64,000 bases of DNA, from contig NC_084711.1 of the NCBI RefSeq assembly GCF_033807575.1, positions 13,764,001 to 13,828,000 of the forward strand. The letters are read 5' to 3'. Below, one piece after another: positions 1-10,551 of the stretch (its first letter is position 1; each line of letters starts with the position of its first letter). Made by a program: the position numbers and the translations under genes. The notes under the pieces are model-generated. The model had not been told where the DNA came from. It did not search any database and worked only from the letters and a program-made list of their open reading frames with translations. The stretch is from Cydia pomonella. Its lineage: Eukaryota > Arthropoda > Insecta > Lepidoptera > Tortricidae.

Positions 1-333
1 CCATCTACGCTCATATCTCTAGCCATAGTTGGACTTTGCTGGGCTTCAACTAGTGGTTTTTGCGTTTTGTACTTTTCTCCAACGCTGTGACATTTTTCTC
101 TGCTAGCTAAGTCTTGTCTGTCAACATCTGCTAGGAGCGTTTCATCAAAACTCTGCCGGCTAACTCTATCCTTTTCTTCCATTAAATTTTCTGATTCTTT
201 AGACGTAAGTTCGTCATCTATTTGAATGGAACCGTTTACATACGGCTCGTTCATGATGTCGGTTGCGGTGTCAACAATGTCTTCCGACTTGTTATCTGGG
301 GCCATAGGGATGGGAGATAATGGCCTGGACAAT
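1..333 (-). CDS. AVL9: AVL9 exon 5 (partial, runs off the left edge)
   Basis: Acceptor TTATCTTTTCAG, entering in phase 2. The reading frame LSRPLSPIPMAPDNKSED continues for 110 codons without a stop to the window edge. The stretch is acidic and polar (SKESENLMEEKD, SVGEKYKTQKP) and not conserved in sequence. It corresponds to the low-complexity linker that precedes the conserved C-terminal block in AVL9 proteins. Confidence 0.82.
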
Positions 334-3300
334 CTGAAAAGATAAGAATGGCTGATAATTCATGTAAGTCATTTAAAAACAAACATTGGAAATGACGCAT
401 TTGTTTGAGTTACGTGCGTAAATCAAGCAATAGATTTTGAAATGTACACCTTTACAAGAATGCAAACAAAGAACTATCACTTGAAATGTATTCCTAAAGT
501 TTTCGACTACATTATCCTAGCAACTTTAGCTTGCTTAGCGGTGGTGTGCCACGCCACCTGGCACAATTCCGATTATCAGTAATTTACGTTTACAGGGCCA
601 AAAGCCATTTCACTTTGGTGTCCGTCAGTCTGTCTGTCTCTGTGTCTGTCCGTCTGTCCATCTGTATGTCCAGACCCTTTATCTCAGGAACGCGTGGAGG
701 TATCGATTCGAAATTAAAAGCATATACTCAGGTCTAAGTCTCTTGACACTGTGAAAAGGTAAGAAAGCTATGTAAGTTAACGTTAAAAAAAGATGCGGCC
801 GTTTATGCCGCAAAAAACGTATATTTGGACACTCTCAAGCAAATCAAATTGATAAGGTATTTTCCATTCCCCTATAACTATGACATTTGGCAAGGAATAC
901 AGTCTTATACTACAAGTATAGGGAATAATTTTAAAACCATACATTTGTAATGAAATCATAAATTCTTAACTATTTATAATGTACCTTCAAATTTGTACGG
1001 AACCCTCGGTGGGCTAGTCCACCTCGCACTTGTCCGGTTTTTTAAGATCAAAGATTATTTGCGCCAAACTCTCAGTAGTGGAACGTAAAAGATGTCATTG
1101 AGTTCAATAGCCTTTTGCAGATTTACGTATCAGATCAGACTGTTGTTTGTGGTTGGTGTAACTGGGTCTAATAGATTCGCATGAAAAAAACATAGGTTGC
1201 CCTGTCAACGTCATACTATGATTCGGCGACCGCATTAGGTTAATGACCGGGTGTGTTTGCACCCTGCCGCATGAGGGATGCTCTGTAGTGTGTACGCACA
1301 CGACATTGGCGGCCTTGCCCAGCCCGTGCTCCAGGCAGCGCGGCAGCAGCGACACCAGCGTGAGCAGCGCGGCCGACAGCGGCCCGGCCGGCGCGCCGTA
1401 CACCAGCACCCGGCGCCGGAGCAGCAGCAGCTTGAACAGCAGCAACGCCTTGTGCCGCCACGACTCCACTAGCCGGAGAACTGATAAACCTAAAATCATA
1501 CATTTATTATAACAATGCCCGACATGCCCGTGGTAAATTATTGTACACTATACAACATATATACATTTCAAGTGTTCACATAACATATGTGGCCGTACAA
1601 TGGTATCGCTGCAGTTGTTAAATTGCCTGTGATATTTTATTGTAACTATGACTATAAAAACGTTAATGTTGACCAAATTTAATATTCCTGTAGCATCTTT
1701 ATCTTAATATGACAAACAAAAGTAAAACAACCACAAAACTAATTGCTGCTATTACAAAAATACCATAATTTAGACACTCCTAAATGTTGAATTGTATGTT
1801 ATTAATTGTAATATATTCCCAAAAACTATTATGATTATAAATGTATCAATAAAATGTTTAATGACATTAAAGTACCATGTTTTGATCAACTTTTATAATT
1901 ATAATATGGAACTATAATTTTAATATTGTGAACTGTACAAGTGTACAGATTAGATAGGTAAATAAATACAAAATATTATATTCATGCAATGTTATCACAA
2001 AATATTTTGTATCCCTAACCATGCTTGAATTACATTAGCCATTACTTCCCTTACCTACGTGTTGAAATCATGAATGAGTCATGTGTAGGAAAAGCAAATT
2101 ACCATTTAATCTAGCTTTAATGCCAGCTATATTTCATGAATGTGATATACTTAGATTAATAAATATATTTAAGCCACTTTTAACACGAGAACAACACATT
2201 ACTTCCTTTTACAAGCTTTTATTTAACTTGCAATGTTTGTTTATAATATGTGGCATTATCTATGAAAAGGGACCTTATTGTCGATGGCGCTTACGCCATC
2301 CATATTTGTATCGGAGCATCGTTTATGACGGCGGAAGCGCCATCGACAATAAGGTCCCTTTCCATAGATAACGTCACATATGTTTGTTCAGGCCAAATCT
2401 TGAGTTAATTAGACCGATATCCATACTCACTATACTCTATGCCACTTCCCATTACTCAATTGAGCTGAAATTTCACATACATATGTAAATGTAACTGTTG
2501 GTGGTAAATTGATAATGCTATCTTATCTCCAAGCTGCTCCCTCTGATCTGATGGGCATAGGAGATGGTCATAGGAACTCTATGATAAAATAATGCAACCT
2601 TGTTGTGTTTAGGGATGTTTGACTTGTATCCATGAGTATTCGTTGACTGTTGAAAGAAAAGTGCAGTCGGCAATAAAAGCTTGTATCAAAAATGTTATTT
2701 ATGACAAAAACTTATTACCTATGATAAGAAAAGAACAGAACAGAAGGTGGACAAAGTTTCAATTGGTTCGTTAATTTACAGTTTTCTGTAAAGGATTTGT
2801 AATACATAAATAGTTCTTAGGTAAGTTTTAGCTTAGTAGATAGTGTCGTAAGACTGCTGTTTTATATTAATAACCTGTTTTGTAAATAGTAGTATAACTA
2901 TAAGGTGGCAAAGAGGGATATCCTGAGCCCAATGCCCCCATTTAAGGGGTTTGCCACAGTCAGTGAAACTGCTCATTTGGGTTCTGTTTTGTAAATAGTA
3001 GTATAACTATAAGGTGGCAAAGAGGGATATCCTGAGCCCAATGCCCCCATTTAAGGGGTTTGCCACAGTCAGTGAAACTGCTCATTTGGGTTCTCGTATG
3101 TGTCTTTTATCTTAATGAATGTTTTAAATATACATAATTTTGACTCTTGGAGACCCTATACATCTCTAAGGATAATTTGATAAACTATACAATCATTTAG
3201 TTCTGACACTTAAGAGATATTTAGACCTCTGATAATTTTAGATTTTTTTTTGTATCTGTTTGTGTTTCTTATTATTATTGTTAAGTTATTTTTGTAATTC

Positions 3301-6300
3301 GACATTTAGAACCGTTATACAGCTTCTTTTTTTTTTATACCACGACGTTGGCAAACAAGCATACGGCCCACCTGATGGTAAGCAGTCACTGCCGCCCATG
3401 GACGCCTGCAACTCCAGAGGTGTTACATGCGCGTTGCTGACCCTTTAAAAACCTGTACACTCCTTTTTTGAAGAACCCCATACTGTAGACCCTCGAAAAA
3501 ACCTCGGAAGGGAGCTCATTCCACAGCCGGAATTATAATCGGAATTACTATCTCTAAGTAATAACAATACTTTAGTTTGCATTAATATTTTCAGTTAACT
3601 GTATTGTATAATTGGTTATGTGCTTGTTTTTGCTTGTATGAAAATTCCATGTTGACATGTAAAAGTGCCCTTGTGGCCTATTTGCTGAATAAATATTGAA
3701 GTTGAAGTCCTCAATTATGCCACTGTTTTTAATCAAATATAATAACCATTATAACCAATGTGAACTTACCTTCTAGTGTTTGATCAATCTGAACAGGGCA
3801 GCTGTTGAGGTGCTTGTATGCATCTTCCAGAAGCTTGGTCTGTGAGAAGTCTCCCTGCAGGAACCATGCTCTCACTACCAGTTCCATCTTCACCGCCAGC
3901 CGCCCAAACAGGGGGGATTGGCACACAACACAGACACTCTTTTGAACTGAACTCCTGGTCATGTCTTCTGTTTTTTGTACTACTTGCTGAAACATTACAA
4001 TTGTATCATTTTATTTAAATATTTATTCTTACTAGCCACTCACTTGCTTTTGGTAACTGTGGTTACCAGATGTCACCCTTATTTTATTATAATAATAGAA
4101 GTCACTGAAAAATATGAAGCAAGTGAGTGGCTAGATAGTATTACAAGATTGTGTAATGGGACATACATGGTGTTTTTATAAAACTTTGTGTTTTTGGCAT
4201 ATGGCTGTAAATTTAAGGAAACTAAATGACATACCTAGTTGGTTAACTAAGTTCTGTTACTCGATTTGCAACCTCGTTATTTCCGTTAAAACAAATGCTA
4301 CCGAAAAATAAAAAATAACAATGTGGTGGATTTGTGAGCTATAATTATATACCACACATAACGCTTATCTCGTCGTATCTATAATGAATTGGGGCCTAAA
4401 AGAGAATTGTATCGCAGTAATTGGATTGCACAAATGTGGGCACCGGCCAAACATGATTTTGAAGTTGCTTGAAAACCTAAAAATCAACAAACAATTTGTT
4501 TATCGCACAATTAATAGATACAATAGTACTCAGAGCTTCTGCTCTTATGTGATGATTTGGCTGGGTGTGTCCTACTCGGGCTAACACATGTTCATTTCTG
4601 TGAAAAAGGTGTGAAAACTGGGGCCAAAGTTTACCAGGAAACCGTTCTCGAACCAATAGTGAAGCCCTTAAGCCACACCCTATTTGAAAACCAGCCATGG
4701 GTCTTTCAACAGGACTCAGCTCCTGCACATAAGACAAAAACAACTCAAGCCTGGTTTCGAAGGAACAAAATTGACTTTGTTGCCCACTAAGACTGGCCAT
4801 CCTCCAGCCCATACTTTAACCCCCTGGATTATGCCATATGGCAGGTTATTGAGCAGAAAGCCTGTGCTAAACTCCACACAAATCTTGACTGCCTCAAGCG
4901 GGATATAGTTAAGACAGTGACGGAATTAGACATGACAATCGTGCGTACCGCTATTGATGACTGGCCTTGTCGTTTGACGGCCTGTGCAAAGGCCAGAGGA
5001 GGCCATTTTACAAGCTTTTATTTACTTTCACCTGACCGTTGTCTGTTTGTAATCAAATCTTGCAAGTTAAATTTGATCCACTTCCCGGTTTCCGATTGAG
5101 CTGAAAATTTGCATACATATGTAAGTCGGGTGACAATGCAATATTATGGTACCATCGAGCTGATCTGACGATAGAGACAAGAAGTGGACATAGGAACTCT
5201 GTGATAAAACAACACAACCTAATTGTGTTTGGGGTTTTTAGAATTTTTGAATGATATTGTCATATGTAATTCCTGATTTTGTGTACTTCATTTTAATATA
5301 TAGTTTATTCAACTTTCGTTCATATATTTTATGTAAATAAAGATTATTGCAGTAAAAGAATTTAGTGACCAACTAGGTAGTTAAAGTTTATACATTTTTA
5401 ATTTTATTTTGAAATGCTGCATATAGCGTTTATGTTACACTGGCATTATAATCTTACTCAACCAAACAAATGAAAACTATGATATATTAATGTAATTTTG
5501 AAAATTATTAGCCTGAGATTGTATTTAAGTTTGGTGACAAATATATGAACTCATATTTAACACAAATCGATATGGAATCAGGCTCTAAGACAAGTGTACA
5601 TGCTTGTAAAGGCCACATTAGATAAGTTATAGATTAACTTCAAAATGGAGTTAATTAGAATACCTGTCTTTGTGAAATTAACTTAATTTAAACTGAGGAA
5701 AAAAATGTGTATAAAAAAATCTTCTTACAATGTATGTAATATACTACTACTAGGGTAACCTTCTCTATTATTTATTGGGTGTAAATAATATTATTTATGA
5801 GAATGAATGAAGTTAATTATATTCAGTGTTGCATGTACAAAATCAGTGTAAATGTCATTTACATAACAAATAAAATTCAAATTAAAAACCTATTTGTTGA
5901 TGACCTTAATTACCATAACCACAGTGAGTATTAACATGAAGAGGAAGTAAATACCTCTATTGGGATTTGCCGGAAACAGGATATTGCATACACAGTATGG
6001 GCTGGCTCAGTTAGCCCTGGTAGGTGGAAAAATATAGTGTCAGATAGGTAATTATGTGAACCATCAGGCAACGCCAATGCTGGAAGATGCCGCCATGCCG
6101 AGGGCAGCTCATTGGGTCGGCCAGGGACCAACTCAGGGTAACAGTGCTCCACCTACAAAATAAAATATATCCATACATCCTGATGATAACTTGGGTCTGA
6201 ACTTAAAATCCAGTGAACCCAAACTAAGTATGAAACACTCCGTCATAAAGCTTGAAGCTTGGCAGATACAGACTTCGCGAAGGGAGTGATTTTCAGCAAG

Positions 6301-6508
6301 TGTGATCTTGGATTTCATTAATAATTAATAAGCATAGTCCTTAAACGTCTAGAGCACTAAATTAATCAAGGACTCTTCACGAAAACATTATTGATTAATC
6401 CTCGACGCCTACACTTACCTGGCAGCCTCTTTTATGGTGAAAACCCACAACTATTATATTGAGCACTGGCTCATTTATACAGGACATGATGTTGTCTATT
6501 ATTTTCAT
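1..6508 (-). CDS. AVL9: AVL9 homologue, late secretory pathway protein (partial, 5 exons seen)
   Basis: Five minus-strand exons, given separately below, join with consistent phases (0, 0, 1, 2) and GT-AG borders into 342 residues, open at the left edge. The order of blocks matches AVL9 proteins as I recall them: an N-terminal NIIVVGFHHKRGCQ strand, then YPELVPG, LPALALPDGSHNY, FFHLPG, ISCFRQIPIE, SVQKSVCVV, GDFSQTKLL, and RHKALLLFKLLLLRRRVLVY with SLLPRCLEHGL. AVL9 belongs to the DENN-like (uDENN/cDENN) group and acts in late secretory traffic and cell polarity; that role is family knowledge, not seen here. Human AVL9 is about 650 residues, so roughly half the protein, including the conserved C-terminal block, should lie left of the window. 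The gene is divergent from TLK. Its introns are full of transposon debris but every exon is intact. Confidence 0.93.
590..1045 (-). repeat. Lepidopteran interspersed repeat (AGGGTTCCGTA family)
   Basis: Lies in AVL9 intron 4. Read on the minus strand it begins with an AAAACCGGACAAGTGCGAG-like end and GAGGGTTCCGTACAAA, and finishes in a (GTCT)n-like tract (about 628-662 on the plus strand). This is the same end that opens the copies at 6908 and 38690. It looks like a non-autonomous element; I cannot name the superfamily. Confidence 0.7.
1300..1489 (-). CDS. AVL9: AVL9 exon 4
   Basis: The exon is unusually GC-rich for this window. The acceptor is GATTTTAG just before GTTTATCAG; choosing it rather than the CAG nine bases on gives GLSVLRLVESWRHK, which matches the family's GLSP...L. 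It then reads ALLLFKLLLLRRRVLVYG and SLLPRCLEHGLGKAANV. The donor GTGCGT leaves phase 2, as the next exon requires. Confidence 0.85.
1490..2208. other. AT-rich part of AVL9 intron 3, nothing recognised
   Basis: A very AT-rich stretch with no exon-like open frame, no splice-site pair and no repeat that I recognise. Confidence 0.6.
2209..2625 (+). repeat. Interspersed repeat, copy A, interrupted by a foldback element
   Basis: It starts ACAAGCTTTTATTTAACTTG and ends near GGAACTCTATGATAAAATAA. The copy at 5012-5260 has the same landmarks in the same order: GAGCTGAAA, CATACATATGTAA, CATAGGAACTCTRTGATAAAA and CTAATTGTGTTTGGGG-like text. Copy A carries a 137-bp insertion that copy B lacks. Confidence 0.7.
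2244..2380. mobile_element. 137-bp foldback MITE
   Basis: Two long arms fold back on each other: GGGACCTTATTGTCGATGGC on the left returns inverted on the right, and the match extends outwards through TATCTATG. It is flanked by 10-bp direct repeats, TGTTTGTTTA (2234-2243) and TGTTTGTTCA (2381-2390), which look like a target-site duplication. The related repeat at 5012 has the uninterrupted site. Confidence 0.75.
2875..3092. repeat. Perfect tandem duplication, 109-bp unit, two copies
   Basis: The segment beginning CTGTTTTGTAAATAGTAGTA is repeated head to tail with a shift of exactly 109 bases. I see no differences between the copies, so it is either very recent or an assembly effect. Confidence 0.85.
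3095..3715 (+). repeat. LINE 3' untranslated tail, split by a second repeat
   Basis: Contains CTTGGAGACCCTATACATCT and, further on, ACATGTAAAAGTGCCC followed by GGCCTATTTGCTGAATAAA, the 3' tail of a widespread lepidopteran non-LTR element. The reverse complement of the same blocks appears at 20110-20430. A separate repeat interrupts it at about 3330-3535: ACCACGACGTTGGCAAACAA, ACGGCCCACCTGATGGTAAG, and the CAACTCCAGAGGTGTTACAT block. That repeat is also present in reverse at 63465-63610 and decayed at 27350-27440. Confidence 0.65.
3770..3986 (-). CDS. AVL9: AVL9 exon 3
   Basis: Seventy-two codons plus one base. The acceptor is TGTTTCAG and the donor GAAG/GTAAGT (phase 1). It encodes QKSVCVVCQSPLFGRLAVKM and GDFSQTKLLEDAYKHLNS, the DENN-family stretch in which AVL9 proteins have QKSVCVL and DFSQ. 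Confidence 0.9.
4384..5010 (+). pseudogene. Tc1/mariner transposase fossil
   Basis: Broken transposase in AVL9 intron 2. The first frame gives an N-terminal helix-turn-helix-like part (CGHRPNMILKLLENLKINKQ, YRTINRY), then jumps to VMIWLGVSYSG, so the middle with the first catalytic Asp is deleted. A frameshift near 4580 moves to the frame LTHVHFCEKGVKTGAKVYQE, VFQQDSAPAHKTKTTQ and RRNKIDFVAH. A stop codon then precedes DWPSSSPYFNPLDYAIW and the C-terminal ARGGHFT. The family's SPD...PLDY motif reads SPY here, so the third catalytic Asp is apparently lost. The HFCEKGVKT and QQDSAPAH motifs point to a mariner/maT-type (DD37D-like) element; no function remains. Confidence 0.85.
5012..5260 (+). 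repeat. Interspersed repeat, copy B (uninterrupted)
   Basis: Begins ACAAGCTTTTATTTACTTTC directly after the mariner fossil and runs through GAGCTGAAAATTTGCATACA to GGAACTCTGTGATAAAACAA. It may be the mariner element's own 3' flank or an independent repeat. The homologue at 2209 is not next to transposase sequence. Confidence 0.65.
5955..6152 (-). CDS. AVL9: AVL9 exon 2
   Basis: Sixty-six codons in phase 0, from VEHCYPELVPG to ISCFRQIPIE, with acceptor TTTTGTAG and donor GAG/GTATTT. It carries the AVL9 signature LPALALPDGSHNY and FFHLPG. It joins directly onto exon 3 with no residue gained or lost against the human protein as I recall it. Confidence 0.92.
6419..6508 (-). CDS. AVL9: AVL9 exon 1 (start codon)
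   Basis: Thirty codons ending NIIVVGFHHKRGCQ, followed by a strong donor (CAG/GTAAGT). An in-frame TGA lies 24 nt upstream of the first ATG, so the start is in this exon. Two in-frame ATGs compete: M1 at 6508 has C at -3, while M8 at 6487 has A at -3 and may be the better start. Ends in phase 0. Confidence 0.88.
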
Positions 6509-9500
6509 GGGGATTTGATGATTAGGGCATTTTCAGATGTATTTTTTTTACAAAAACAAGGAATTTAGTACTCGTCGCACAATCAAAGAATGACAGCAAA
6601 GCAGCACAGATAACTTTTTTTTTGGCCCGATCATAAGTCAGTGTTGCCGGTAAAGGTCCTAACATGCTAAAGCGGTTATTACACTGTCCAACATTTCATC
6701 ACATACATCAAAAGATATCCTTCAATCTTATTGTATGAATCGCGGGCGAAAGCCTAGCGGCTTAACGATGTTGGCGAGTGATTTGCGCTCCAAATGCGAG
6801 TATCGATGATCGCTTGGAAACCTCATTTATTTTTATTGTAAATGAAAAGACAAAAGATGTCGCTACTAATCAAATGTAAGCTGTCGTCAAAGAAATGAAT
6901 AAAAAAAAAAGCGGCCAAGTGCGAGTCGGACTCGCCCATGAAGGGTTCCTTTATGACGTATTAAAAAAAACTACTTACTAGATCTCGTTCAACATTGTAC
7001 CACTGGGACACACATTTTACCACTTTGGTAGTGTCTCTCGCGCAAACTATTCAGTTTAGAAAAAAATGATATTAGAAACCTCAATATCATTTTTAAAGAC
7101 CTATCCATAGATACCCCACACGTATGGGTTTGATGAAAAAATATTTTTTGAGTTTCAGTTCTAAGTATGGGGAACCCCCAAAATTTATTGTTTTTTTTTT
7201 CTATTTTTGTGTGAAAATCTTAATGCGGTTCATAGAATACATCCACTTACTAAGTTTGAACAGTACAGCTCTTATAGTTTCGGAAAAAAGTGGCTGTGAC
7301 AGAATCGAACAGACAGACGGACATGACGAATCTATAAGGGTTCCGTTTTTTGCCATTTGGCTACGGAACCCTAAAAACGTATAGTCCCGCAAAATTAAGA
7401 GTAATCTTTTGCATAATATTTTCAAAAAAACCGATATATTCAAATTAAAACACAAAAATAATCCAAATGTGAATTACTTATTTCCGGAAAATTATAGCCC
7501 GTCAAACAACTTTGTCGGTAGATAAATGCACGAAATTCAAATTTGCTATGGGACGTTATCAAGACCAATCAAGACGTTATTCCTTCGCCAGTACATTTTT
7601 TAAATTTGCCGCCTTTTTCTACGGAGTGAATGGCTTGACAGACTGTAATAAAATTAATTGTTCTTTAGTAATTTTGTTTGGCAACATTGAACTACTTCCG
7701 AATACTATTATCAAATAATGAATAAACATGAAATAAACACATGTAACCCATTACATTTACAATGATTAATAAATTTAAAAGTAACAAATTAAAAATATTT
7801 AAACAAACTGCAGCTTACTTCGTCTTTATTCTTTTTCCGGTATCATTCTTGTTTGATCTTGATTGTCATATGTTGACAATTTCACACAGGAACTGTCAAG
7901 AGGTCGCATTAACCTATTATGTTGTCTATTGTGTATTTTCGGTGTACGTCTGAGTACCATTGACTCTATTGATAATCTGTTTCTGTTATTCTATAATAAT
8001 TGGAGTTGAAACTAAGTGCAGAACTGTTAATTGTTTTATTTTTGATGCGTTATCAATTACAATAGTGCAAAAACGATATGTATTTAGATGCCTTAACATA
8101 AGTTAATGTTTATTTGTTACACATTGAAGTGTTGCAGAGGAAATTTTCCCTAATGAAAATTGACCATTTCGTCGCCATTTTCGCACGTAATGCACTGAAA
8201 TATCATTGAATTGGTGAAAGAACTCGTACATATATTGTGCAACTTGTTGACTGCAGGAACTACATAATTTAATCGAGTTCATAGTTCTGGATTTTAAGGT
8301 TAGTATAAAAATATACAATATTTTGCTATGATCCTGTTATATTTCATAATTCAGGTACTTGAATATGTTGATACTTCCACGATATTTAATGTATTTAGCA
8401 TTTAAACATGTAAACTTAATTACCTTTAATAGGTTTTGACAAGTTAAAGACCTACATGGTAGATGTTTTATCCACACCTACCCGTTTTTTTTAATATGTA
8501 ACATGCATAGAGGTTTTCGGAACTACCTGGATGATATCACCTTCATTTGTTTAGTCACAATATAACAGTTTTATATTTATGTAATTTGGTCCATTCAGTG
8601 CCTTCAAGAATCAGTTCAATGTTATATATTTTTACCTAAAATATGTGTGATGCTGATCCAATATTTAGGATTTTGAAAAATAAAGTTGATATTGCTATAC
8701 TTAACTTTTATTGAGGTAGATGTGCGCACCATGTCAAGTTTACCACTTCCAGGTATATTGCTTACATTATAAAGTAGATGAAGCATGATTTGAGATACTG
8801 GAAATCTAATTATCATGTATACATTGGTAGAATTGTTGTTTATGGACTTCTTATTTGTCATGTATTCTCCAAACACAATTCCAAGAACTAACATGGGGAC
8901 TTTTTGGGAACACATTTTTCATACATACTTAGCCTTTTTTTGTCAACTTCCACTGCCAATCTGTTATTGAAGAAGGCTGTTGAAAGAAGGTGAAGTGGAA
9001 AATGTTTCAATCACCTTTATTCTGTGAAAATTAACTATCATTTAGGAAATAAAAATTTTTTTATTGAAATAATCTTGCACATAGCAACTGTATCCCTACA
9101 GTAAGCTCAGTAAGGCTTATGTATAGTAAAAATCATGTTCCTTATTATAGATTTGTGGGCCCTGGACTCGAAGGCAGTAGTTGAGGATGCTAGCAGGAGA
9201 AATACTAAAATTGGCAAAGGAAAATTAAGAGAAAATGCTATTTCACTTTTGTGACTGTCAAATAAACAGACTTATTTTATTAATTATATTTTAAAATATT
9301 TTTATCTACTTGAGATTTGGTTCAAACAATCGTGATAACAAAAAAATAAAATATGCAGTCTTGAGGCGCTCCATGGTGAATTCTACTTAGAAGTTATTCT
9401 ACATTATTTAATTAATATTCAGAGGAGCTGATAATGATCCGCTTGGTAAAGGTCAGCTAATAATAGACTGACCTGTGACCTTACAATTAATTAAATGTCA

Positions 9501-10494
9501 CTTTCTTTACCAGTAAATTTTCTTCGCAGGTCCTCAAACAAGAGGCAATTAAAGTATTGAATTGAAACTTGTAAATTACGATTGTTTTATATGTTTAAAA
9601 TAGATTACATTACTATTTTAGATTTTACGTATATTTCATGAATGGCCAATGTTAGGTATTTGTTTAACTAGGTATAAGTTTTTATTGGTCTCAGAATTTG
9701 TGCTTAAAGATACCATACCTTCCAGAGATTTAAGATTTTATTTTCAAAATTTAAATACAAAACAAACATTTATTCTAGATTTATTGCTCAATCTGGTTGG
9801 AAAAACCAAAGTGAGATATGTATGAACTATGAAGTTATTTTTGGGTATTCCAATTTGATAAAGGATCTTTGTTACGTGGGATATTATTACTGACTACGTA
9901 ATCATTCCATTAGTTAGTTATATTTGAGTGCCATTTTATAGGAATGTTTTTTGTAACTGTATCGAAATTACGAAACTTTCTGTTTAGCATCGTTGGTATT
10001 TCCCTACCTAGCCATGACATTAGTTGTTTGTGTTAACAATGAAGTCACATTTATCTACCTACAAGCCTATCTATAGCGCGCCGTATTATTCTATATTCGT
10101 GGTTAAGTATGAGTATACATGACACGCCGCATATTAAAATAAACAGTTTGCGTCTGTCGCCTATTCAGGCCGAGTAGGTACACAGTTGTCCTTCAAAACT
10201 AAGTGAATACGCGACTTATTTGTGCTTACGATCTTTTTTATACCTGCGCAGTTCCGTTACTCCGTAGGGGCGGCAGCGCCTGTCCTTTGCTCGTTTCCCC
10301 CTACTTAGAACTGAGACGTAAATTGCGACCGCAGGTGCACTCAGTAACATTAGCTAACTAATTTAAATAATGATTATTATTAACAAGTGATATGCTTGTA
10401 TTCCAAATATAAGATACTTACCTGAATTTAACTTCTGCATCAGTTTTAAAAGTTGTTCACAAGTTCCTAACAAAAACTTGTTTCTTGTTCGCAG
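6509..10494. other. Divergent intergenic region between AVL9 and TLK
   Basis: Separates the AVL9 start from the first supported TLK exon. It should hold the AVL9 promoter and one or more non-coding 5' exons of TLK, since exon 10495 begins at an acceptor; I cannot place them. A GC-richer patch at about 10070-10350 (TATAGCGCGCCG, GGGGCGGCAGCGCC) is a candidate promoter. Apart from the repeat at 6908 and a short SINE-like fragment at about 9090-9125 (CAGTAAGCTCAGTAAGGCTT), it is AT-rich and featureless. Confidence 0.55.
6908..7377 (+). repeat. Interspersed repeat, AGGGTTCC...GGAACCCT family
   Basis: Opens GCGGCCAAGTGCGAGTCGGA and GAAGGGTTCC and closes GGCTACGGAACCCTAAAAAC, so the ends are short inverted repeats. 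It is clearly homologous to the larger copy at 38690-40022: both have the CACACGTATGGGTTTGATGA block, the ATGCGGTTCATAGAATACAT block and a GACAGACGGACATGACGAAT block. Confidence 0.8.
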
Positions 10495-10500
10495 GATTCA

Positions 10501-10530
10501 ATGGAGAGCTTGTTAGATCCGCAGGCATGA
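10501..10530 (+). promoter_or_regulatory. Upstream ORF overlapping the TLK start codon
   Basis: ATG at 10501 opens a nine-residue ORF, MESLLDPQA, whose TGA shares bases with the TLK start in the arrangement ATGA. Such stop-start overlaps allow ribosomes to reinitiate after a short uORF, and could hold down translation from this start. The effect is inferred. Confidence 0.6.
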
Positions 10531-10551
10531 CGGAGAAAGTATTATACCCAG
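10527..10551 (+). CDS. Tlk: TLK coding exon 1 (start)
   Basis: Encodes MTEKVLYP and the first base of a Gly codon. I chose this start because its phase (1) joins exactly to the next exon, giving MTEKVLYPG then VGVKMEHFQAALDPRKQELL. The frame-shifted ATG at 10501 closes after nine codons. The inner Met at residue 14 of the joined protein is an alternative start. Confidence 0.7.

Larger units (their letters stand above)
10495..10551 (+). other. TLK 5' exon (5' UTR plus first codons)
   Basis: Bounded by a good acceptor (TTTCTTGTTCGCAG) and a strong donor (CCCAG/GTAAGC). The first 32 nt are untranslated in the main frame and contain a short uORF. The last 25 nt encode MTEKVLYP plus one base. Because it begins at an acceptor, at least one further non-coding exon must lie upstream. 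Confidence 0.72.

Noticed and set aside
1240..1503. Two further open frames over AVL9 exon 4, on both strands
   Set aside because: They are shadows of the GC-rich exon. Only the frame RHKALLLFKLLLLRRRVLVY matches AVL9 and fits the splice phases.
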